Assembly: GCF_017115085.1 (NCBI RefSeq)
Contig: NZ_JABXKJ010000247.1
Location: 1-64,000 of the forward strand
Direction: 5' to 3'
Length of the DNA: 64,000 bases
Source: Nostoc sp. NMS7
Lineage (GTDB): Bacteria > Cyanobacteriota > Cyanobacteriia > Cyanobacteriales > Nostocaceae
A program made the position numbers and the translations under genes. Below the pieces are notes generated by a model. It was not told where the DNA came from. It searched no databases and saw only the letters and a list, made by a program, of their open reading frames with translations. Below are positions 58,366 to 64,000 of the stretch, one piece after another (position 1 is the stretch's first letter; each line of letters begins with the position of its first letter).

Positions 58366-58812
58366 ATGACTCAATCACCAGTAAAAACTCTCTATATAAC
58401 AGATTTTGCATTGTGGATTGAGCAGACTCTCAATAGCTTAAAATCCCAAGATTATAGCACCGTAGACTGGGAAAACTTAATTGAGGAAATAGAAGCATTG
58501 GGGAGGAGAGATAGACGCGAATTAGAAAGTCGTTTGACAACTTTATTTGAACACGTCTTAAAACGGAATTATCTAAATTTACCAGAATGTTATGGCGGTT
58601 GGGAAGCAACAATTAGCCGCACACAACAAGAATTAAGTCGTATTCTTCGAGATTCCCCTAGTCTGCGTAATTATTTCTTAACTATATGTGATGAATCTTA
58701 TCAAAATGCCCATAAAAACGTGAGTAAGGAATATCAAACAAAATTTCCTGATGATTGTCCTTTTCCTAATGATGTAGAGACATTATTGAATGAAAGCTTT
58801 TGGTGTTGTTAA
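58366..58812 (+). CDS. DUF29 domain-containing protein
   Basis: 148 residues of the DUF29 family: LYITDFALWIEQTLNSLKSQDYSTVDWENLIEEIEALGRRDRRELESRLTTLFEHVLK is the signature, followed by GGWEATISRTQQELSRILRDSPSLRNYF and FPDDCPFPNDVETLL. The family is abundant in cyanobacteria; function is unknown and it is all-helical. Full length. An AT-rich 1-kb repeat region precedes it. Confidence 0.92.
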   Translation: MTQSPVKTLYITDFALWIEQTLNSLKSQDYSTVDWENLIEEIEALGRRDRRELESRLTTLFEHVLKRNYLNLPECYGGWEATISRTQQELSRILRDSPSLRNYFLTICDESYQNAHKNVSKEYQTKFPDDCPFPNDVETLLNESFWCC

Positions 58813-59054
58813 AAACCTGTAGTCATCAGTTTTCGGTTATGATTTGTAACCTTTGTGGCTATTTGTTGCTTTTGGATCGCATTTGGATCGCTGGGGTTGA
58901 AGATGAAACGATAAAGCCAAATATTAGAATCAACAAAGCATGGGGTCGAATCACCAGCATTCGTTTGCTTCTTCTCTGGCGAGTGATTTGAAACGTTAGC
59001 TGGGTGATAATACCCGTTTGCAGAAATTATTTTACAATTTACTTAAAAAAGAAT

Positions 59055-60590
59055 ATGGAAATCAAACACATTTGCGTGATTGGGGCTGGAATCAGTGGTC
59101 TGGTAACAACTAAAACTTTTATCGAGGAAGGGTACGACGTTACTGTATTCGAGAAACAAAAAGGACTTGGTGGTGTTTGGGAAAAATCTCGAAGTTATCC
59201 AGGATTAACAACCCAGAATACAGGTGACACCTATAGTTTTTCAGACTATCCCATGCCTGCATCCTACCCAGAATGGCCGACAGCAGAAGATATGCAGAAT
59301 TACCTAAATTCATACGCCGATAATTTTGGGGTTCTTGAGAGGATTCGCTTTCAAACAGAAGTGACAAATGTTTCTCGAAAAACTGGAGAACAACCAGGAT
59401 GGATAGTTACCATCAGAGTGAATGAAAAAGAGGAAAAACACGAATTTGACTTTGTGCTAGTGTGCAATGGGATATTTAGCACCCCTAAGCTACCTTCCTT
59501 ACCAGGTAGGGAGGAGTTCGCAGCATCTGGAGGACGGGTACTACATTCTACCGAGTTTAACGATGCCTCAATTATTGAGGGTAAGCGGGTAGTGGTAGTA
59601 GGTTTTGGTAAGTCTGCCTGTGACATTGCGACTGTGGCGGCAAACACAGCCAGAGAATCCACCCTCATCTTCCGTCAGCCTCTGTGGAAGATTCCGAGAT
59701 TTTTCCTGGGTTTAGTAAACCTGAAGTATATTTTATTAACCCGCTTTTCAGAAGCTTGGTTCCCCTGGCGTCAAATGGGACGGCTTGAAAGCTTGCTGCA
59801 CACTCTGGGAAAGCCCCTAGTATGGGCTTTCTGGCGCACTAACGAGACGCTGTTACGCCTGCAATTCGGTCTTGATAGCTGCGGGATGTTGCCTGAACAA
59901 CCGATGAATCAGGTTAACTGTCAAATTACTATAGCTCATCCAGATTTCTTCAAGTATGTACACTCTGGTAAAATCCAGGCAATTAAAACGAGCATTGCCA
60001 AGTTTATCCCTGGTGGCGTAGAATTAGCCAATGGTCAACAGTTGCAAGCAGATATAGTAATTTTTGGTACAGGATTTCGCCAAGAACTTCCCTTTCTCGA
60101 AGAAGAATATCGCCGACAGGTAGTCGATGAAGATGGTAATTTTAGCCTTTACCGTTATCTGATTCACCCTAATATTCCCCAGATGGGTTTTGTTGGTTAT
60201 AACAGCAGTTTATATAGTCAGTTAACATCAGAAGTTAGTGCTTGGTGGCTGCTAGAGTATGTCAAAGGCAACTTGTTATTGCCTTTGCCGTCAGCAATGT
60301 ATGAAGAAATGGCAGCAAATATGGATTGGATGAAAACTCAGTATCATCGTGTTGTAGCGAAGGCGACATGCATCTTCTCATTTTCCTTACGTTACACTGA
60401 GCAACTCATGGAAGATATGGGTGCAAATAATCAACTTGGTGTCTGGAAGGGAATTTCACAGATTATGATGCCTGTGGATTCATCCCTTTACAACAAACTT
60501 CGACAGGAATTAAAGTCGCAAAGACTGACAAATGTCAATGATTCACCTACTAATGAATCTAATCATTCTGAGTTGGAAGTAGGTGGGTGA
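59055..60590 (+). CDS. Flavin-containing monooxygenase-like oxidoreductase
   Basis: 511 residues from the ATG at 59055 (the frame from 59004 adds 17 residues without similarity). ICVIGAGISGLVTTKTFIEEG binds FAD, GVWEKSRSYPGL follows as in FMO/BVMO enzymes, VVVVGFGKSACDIA binds NADPH, and DIVIFGTGFRQELPFL is the ATG-containing hinge. Members insert oxygen in N, S or Baeyer-Villiger reactions; the substrate is unknown. Its last 28 bp overlap the convergent regulator gene. Confidence 0.87.
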   Translation: MEIKHICVIGAGISGLVTTKTFIEEGYDVTVFEKQKGLGGVWEKSRSYPGLTTQNTGDTYSFSDYPMPASYPEWPTAEDMQNYLNSYADNFGVLERIRFQTEVTNVSRKTGEQPGWIVTIRVNEKEEKHEFDFVLVCNGIFSTPKLPSLPGREEFAASGGRVLHSTEFNDASIIEGKRVVVVGFGKSACDIATVAANTARESTLIFRQPLWKIPRFFLGLVNLKYILLTRFSEAWFPWRQMGRLESLLHTLGKPLVWAFWRTNETLLRLQFGLDSCGMLPEQPMNQVNCQITIAHPDFFKYVHSGKIQAIKTSIAKFIPGGVELANGQQLQADIVIFGTGFRQELPFLEEEYRRQVVDEDGNFSLYRYLIHPNIPQMGFVGYNSSLYSQLTSEVSAWWLLEYVKGNLLLPLPSAMYEEMAANMDWMKTQYHRVVAKATCIFSFSLRYTEQLMEDMGANNQLGVWKGISQIMMPVDSSLYNKLRQELKSQRLTNVNDSPTNESNHSELEVGG

Positions 60591-61282
60591 ACTAACTCCA
60601 TTGATAAAGCACCGAAACGATAGCCTTTGCCATAGACTGTGTGAATCAGCGCAGTTTCTCTACCTACTTCAATCTTACGACGCAGTAAACGAATTAATGC
60701 CGCGATCGCATTACTATTGGGTTGTTCCTCTTGCCACAAATTTTGCATAATCTGGGCATGAGTCATTAGTTGTCCAGTGTGTTCCATAAAGTATTGTAAT
60801 AACTGGCTTTCTTTCTGCGAAAGCTCAATTATTCGTCCTTGGCGATAGGCTACTTGATTTTCACAGTCGAGTTCTAAATCAGCGACAGTCAGCCGTCCGG
60901 TGGTGGTTTCATAAGTTTGAGAACCGGAACGACGCAATAAAGCGCGGACTCTGGCTAATAACTCCCGCAGTTCAAAAGGTTTAACTAAATAGTCGTCTGC
61001 ACCAGCATCTAAACCTTGTACGCGGTCATCTAGAGTATCCTTAGCTGTGAGAAACAAAACAGGAGTGGTTTTGCCTTGGCGTCGCAATTCCTGACAAATT
61101 TCTAACCCCGTCTTTCCTGGCAGCATCCAATCTAAAATTAATAAGTCATAATTGCCTATTTGTGCATATTCGCTGCCACTGGTTCCATCGTAAGCGGCAT
61201 CCACAGTGTAACCCTCACGAGTTAATAAGCGACTCAAGGGTTCAGTTAGTTCAACTTCATCATCAACTAATAAAATTATCAT
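60563..61282 (-). CDS. OmpR/PhoB-family response regulator (RppA-like)
   Basis: About 239 residues from the ATG at 61282. The receiver: [25 protein letters not shown] (phospho-Asp), [20 protein letters not shown]. The DNA-binding winged helix: [38 protein letters not shown] and [12 protein letters not shown]. It resembles cyanobacterial RppA/ManR regulators of redox or metal response, but the partner kinase is not adjacent and I do not give a symbol. Tail-to-tail overlap of 28 bp with the FMO gene. Confidence 0.9.
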   Translation of the reverse strand: MIILLVDDEVELTEPLSRLLTREGYTVDAAYDGTSGSEYAQIGNYDLLILDWMLPGKTGLEICQELRRQGKTTPVLFLTAKDTLDDRVQGLDAGADDYLVKPFELRELLARVRALLRRSGSQTYETTTGRLTVADLELDCENQVAYRQGRIIELSQKESQLLQYFMEHTGQLMTHAQIMQNLWQEEQPNSNAIAALIRLLRRKIEVGRETALIHTVYGKGYRFGALSMELVHPPTSNSE

Positions 61283-61348
61283 GCTGCTTGTGGTAAGCAT
61301 ATAAAGATATTATTCAACTGCTGGGACACCAAGGATACTAAAAAAAGA

Positions 61349-61993
61349 ATGCTGACTGTTGCATTGCCAAAAGGGGAACTCCTTAAAAATAGCATCCGCC
61401 TGCTACAATCTGTGGGCTTAGACTTTAGTGCTTTTTTAGATTCAGGAAATCGCCAACTTCAAATTCCTGACACTAAAGGAGTTGCAAAAGGTTTGCTGGT
61501 GCGGGCGCAAGATGTACCCGTTTATGTAGAATATGGTCAAGCACAACTGGGTATTGTTGGTTACGATGTGCTGCGGGAGAAGCAGCCGCAAGTTGCCCAT
61601 TTGGTAGATTTACAGTTTGGGCATTGTCGAATGTCGGTAGCGGTAAAAGCATCCAGTTCTTATCGATCGCCTTTAGATTTACCAGCGCATGGTAGAGTTG
61701 CTTCCAAGTATGTCAATTGCGCTCGTGAATATTTCCACAGTCTAGATTTACCTGTGGAAATAGTGCCATTGTATGGTTCAGTGGAATTAGGTCCAATTAC
61801 TGGGATGTCAGAAGCGATCGTAGATTTGGTTTCCACAGGGCGGACTTTGCGCGAAAATGGTTTGATTGAAATTGCCACTCTCTATGAAAGCACGGCGCGG
61901 TTAATTGCCCATCCTTTGAGTTATCGCCTAAACACGGGTAATCTAAGTGATGTGATTGCCAAGTTGCGGTCAGCTGTTTTGGTAGAGGTTTAA
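61349..61993 (+). CDS. hisG: ATP phosphoribosyltransferase (short form)
   Basis: First enzyme of histidine biosynthesis: it condenses ATP with PRPP. 214 residues, the short HisG(S) form that needs HisZ as regulatory subunit. [18 protein letters not shown] at the N-terminus, [13 protein letters not shown], and [34 protein letters not shown] (the PRPP loop and conserved core) are clear. Divergent from the OmpR regulator. It is followed by a 20-bp repeat array. Confidence 0.95.
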   Translation: MLTVALPKGELLKNSIRLLQSVGLDFSAFLDSGNRQLQIPDTKGVAKGLLVRAQDVPVYVEYGQAQLGIVGYDVLREKQPQVAHLVDLQFGHCRMSVAVKASSSYRSPLDLPAHGRVASKYVNCAREYFHSLDLPVEIVPLYGSVELGPITGMSEAIVDLVSTGRTLRENGLIEIATLYESTARLIAHPLSYRLNTGNLSDVIAKLRSAVLVEV

Positions 61994-62036
61994 TAGTTCC
62001 AGTCAGAGGGGAATTTTGCACATTTAGGATGCTCGA

Positions 62037-62276
62037 CAATTTTTATCACTAAAATTATGATTTAATCCGTAAACTGATGATTTAATCAGTAAACTGATGA
62101 TTTAATCACCAAACTCATGATTTTTTCCTTAAAATCACGATTTTTATACTAAGATCATGATTTTTTCCTTAAAATCACGATTTTTTTCTTAAACTCATGA
62201 TTTTTTTCTTAAACTCATGATTTTTTTCTTAAACTCATGAGTTTTTTCTTAAACTCATGATTTTTTCACTAAACTT
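62037..62276. repeat. 20-bp tandem array, about 12 units
   Basis: Units of 20 bp such as ATGATTTAATCCGTAAACTG (62057) and ATGATTTTTTCCTTAAAATC; later units converge on ATGATTTTTTTCTTAAACTC. There are eleven clear units from 62057 to 62276 plus one degenerate unit before. No unique spacers, so not CRISPR. The period of 20 breaks any reading frame. Confidence 0.85.
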
Positions 62277-62743
62277 CTGTGTTGAGTCCAATACAGACCT
62301 AACAAGAACAGCCCCTTCCCTACAAAAACTACGGTGTACACACAAGTCATCGAATTCCCAAAACAAAAACCTCACCCTGCCCTGACGGACATCCCTCTCC
62401 CCTTAGTAAGGCTACGGTCTGTGTACACACAAGTCGAATTACCCCCCTTAATCCCCCCTTATTAAGGGGGGAAACCGGAAATCTAGTTCCCTCACGCCAC
62501 ATGCTTCAAGTCGGCAAAGCCGCCCAACGCAGTGGCTCCCCTTTATAAGATCCGGGTTAGGGTGGGGTAAAACCTTGGTTAATCAGCTATTTCAGACTTG
62601 TGTACACCGTAGCCTTAGTAAGGAAAGGGACAGGTTTGCCAGAGGCGGGGAAAGGACTAAGAATTATTAAAAAAGCTTAAGTTATTCTGGAGATAGACAC
62701 CCTGCTGACTAAATATCACATTTAAATTTATTAAGAAAAGTCA
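62277..62743. other. Intergenic with GTGTACACACAAGTC inverted repeats
   Basis: Three copies of CTACGGT(CT)GTGTACACACAAGTC-like sequence: forward at 62329 and 62411, reverse at 62595. The last two form an inverted pair bounded by CCTTAGTAAGG (62402-62412 and 62612-62622), enclosing about 220 bp. A MITE-like unit is possible. No gene. Confidence 0.55.
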
Positions 62744-64000
62744 ATGAAAGCTGGACACATTGATACAGAAGTGGCGAGGCTAGAAACCCTCCGCCAGTAT
62801 CAAATTCTTGACACTGAACCGGAAGAAGCCTACAACAATCTTGCCCAGTTAGCGGCATTTATTTGTGGCACTCCCATCTCCTTGGTAAATTTTATTGATG
62901 AAAATCGTCAATGGTTTAAAGCAAGAGTCGGTTTAGATATATCAGAAATGCCCCGGAGTGTTGGATTATCTTACCTTTGCCTAGAGCAGCGTAATGTTGT
63001 AGTGGTTCCCGATAGCCTAGCTGATGAAAAATTGGCAAAGAATTTGGCAGTAACTAGCTATCCATATATGCGGTTTTATGCAGGTGTACCCCTAATTACC
63101 CCCAAGGGAGATATGCTGGGAACTCTGTGCGTGATTGACCAAGTTCCCCGGCAATTGAGCCAAAAACAAGTGGAGGCGCTTGTAGCTCTGAGTCGCTTGG
63201 TAATCGACCAACTAGAACTCAGGCGTTATGTAGCTGGGGAAAGTGAAGAACGCTGGCAATTAGCATTACATGGTAATAAGGATGGGATTTGGGATTGGAA
63301 CCTCCAGACTAATGAAGTGTTCTTCTCAACTCAATGGAAGGAGATGCTCGGCTATAAAGACCAGGAAGTTTCCACCGATTGGGATGAATGGACAAAACGA
63401 ATCCATCCCGATGAGCGAGATTGCGTAGTTCAAGCTTTCCAAGACCACTTTGCCAAGAAAACACCGTTTTACGTCTGTGAATATCGAGTCCAATGCCAAG
63501 ACGGCAGCTATAAATGGATTCTAGATCGAGGACAGGCACTTTGGGACGCATTGGGTGATATAGTACGGATGGTGGGTTCTTATACTGATATCACAGATCG
63601 CAAGCTGGTAGAAGAAGAATTAAAACGGCAAAATCTGCGATCGCAATTATTTGCCGAAATCACCCTGAAAATTCGAGAATCTTTACAAATAGATGAAATT
63701 CTGCAAACCACTGTCACAGAGGTACAAAAACTACTACAAGCTGACCGGGTGTTGATTTTTCAACTGTGGCCTGATGGTTCGGGAACAGTGGTACAAGAGG
63801 CAGTGCTGCCTGGTTGGCCGGTAATTCTCGGAGAAAATATTTTTGACCCCTGTTTTAAAGAAGAATATATAGAAAGATATCGCCAGGGAAGAGTAAGTGC
63901 CATTGAAGATATTGAAGCTGCTCATATTCAACCATGCCATCGAAAATTTCTTCAGCAATTTGCTGTCAGGGCTAATCTCGTAGTGCCGATTTTTGTCAGA
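62744..64000 (+). CDS. GAF-PAS-GAF sensor protein, 5' part (cut by the window end)
   Basis: Open from the ATG at 62744 to the last base (419 codons, no stop). The first GAF (about 20-170) contains EVARLETLRQYQILDTEPEEAYNNLAQLA and MLGTLCVIDQVPR. A PAS/PAC domain follows (about 175-300): DGIWDWNLQTNEVFFS, EYRVQCQDGSYKWILDRGQAL and VGSYTDITDRK. A second GAF starts near 312 (LFAEITLKIRESL) and has DRVLIFQLWPDGSG and IQPCHRKFLQQFAVRANLVVPI, with the Cys-His pair seen in bilin-binding GAFs. A kinase or GGDEF output probably lies beyond the window. Confidence 0.88.
   Translation, partial: MKAGHIDTEVARLETLRQYQILDTEPEEAYNNLAQLAAFICGTPISLVNFIDENRQWFKARVGLDISEMPRSVGLSYLCLEQRNVVVVPDSLADEKLAKNLAVTSYPYMRFYAGVPLITPKGDMLGTLCVIDQVPRQLSQKQVEALVALSRLVIDQLELRRYVAGESEERWQLALHGNKDGIWDWNLQTNEVFFSTQWKEMLGYKDQEVSTDWDEWTKRIHPDERDCVVQAFQDHFAKKTPFYVCEYRVQCQDGSYKWILDRGQALWDALGDIVRMVGSYTDITDRKLVEEELKRQNLRSQLFAEITLKIRESLQIDEILQTTVTEVQKLLQADRVLIFQLWPDGSGTVVQEAVLPGWPVILGENIFDPCFKEEYIERYRQGRVSAIEDIEAAHIQPCHRKFLQQFAVRANLVVPIFVR

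Noticed and set aside
58800-58991. 63-residue protein after the DUF29 gene
   Set aside because: Overlaps the DUF29 end, has no recognisable motif and no start signal.
62037-62276. CRISPR array
   Set aside because: The 20-bp units are directly contiguous with no unique spacers, and no cas gene is nearby.

Overview
The window reads as chromosomal DNA of a filamentous, probably heterocyst-forming cyanobacterium of the Nostoc/Anabaena type. The evidence is the very frequent HIP1 octamer GCGATCGC, heptamer short tandem repeats, a PEP-CTERM surface protein, a high-light-inducible (Hli) protein, a glycolate oxidase subunit, GAF-rich sensor proteins and many dispersed palindromic repeats. Almost all genes are assigned from protein motifs read by eye. 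No database was searched.

Layout. 0-4 kb: an ABC ATPase, a choice-of-anchor/PEP-CTERM protein and an Orn/Lys/Arg decarboxylase. 4-6.4 kb: a decayed mobile element. It carries an AAA ATPase remnant, a broken serine recombinase, an mdaB gene, a truncated aldo/keto reductase and an end made of repeated TTGCA motifs. It sits inside a DUF6883 gene whose 5' and 3' pieces survive on either side; its partner DUF4926 gene is intact. 6.7-12.2 kb: a D-Ala-D-Ala dipeptidase-like protein, two tandem TspO paralogs, small unknown genes, a NarL-type regulator and era. 12.5-18.4 kb: an aspartoacylase-like enzyme, a CHAT/NB-ARC pseudogene, a 21-bp repeat array, a duplicated antitoxin with a PIN toxin, and a histidine phosphatase. 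19-29.5 kb: CsbD, a GIRPIG-repeat protein, uvrB, a RelE-type toxin-antitoxin pair, small conserved genes, two divergent methyltransferases and a cation/proton antiporter fused to stress-protein domains.

30-37.5 kb: a MacAB/DevBCA-TolC-like export system (adaptor, permease, ATPase and TolC, all on the minus strand), a repeat-rich exported protein and a TetR regulator with a palindromic operator at its own start. 37.7-50.3 kb: informational genes, namely a gyrase/topoisomerase IV A subunit carrying in-frame intergenic-type repeats, hli, sigA, gyrB interrupted by an HNH intein, and miaA with a repeat insertion; sigA and gyrB are separated by a 1.5-kb non-coding stretch. 50.3-64 kb: a HEPN two-gene unit, glcD, a GHL10-like glycosidase, a GAF histidine kinase that has lost its phospho-acceptor histidine and other catalytic residues, tRNA-Lys, a broken gene beside an 84-bp tandem array, a DUF29 gene, a flavin monooxygenase, an OmpR regulator, hisG, a 20-bp repeat array and the 5' part of a GAF-PAS-GAF sensor that runs off the window.

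The most distinctive signals are: the element-split DUF6883 locus with its repeat-built end; a family of 243-bp inverted-repeat elements that keep four hairpins by compensatory changes; mobile-repeat sequence absorbed into gyrA and miaA; the pseudo-histidine kinase; the gyrB intein; and several tandem arrays with periods of 21 or 84 (4 x 21) bp.
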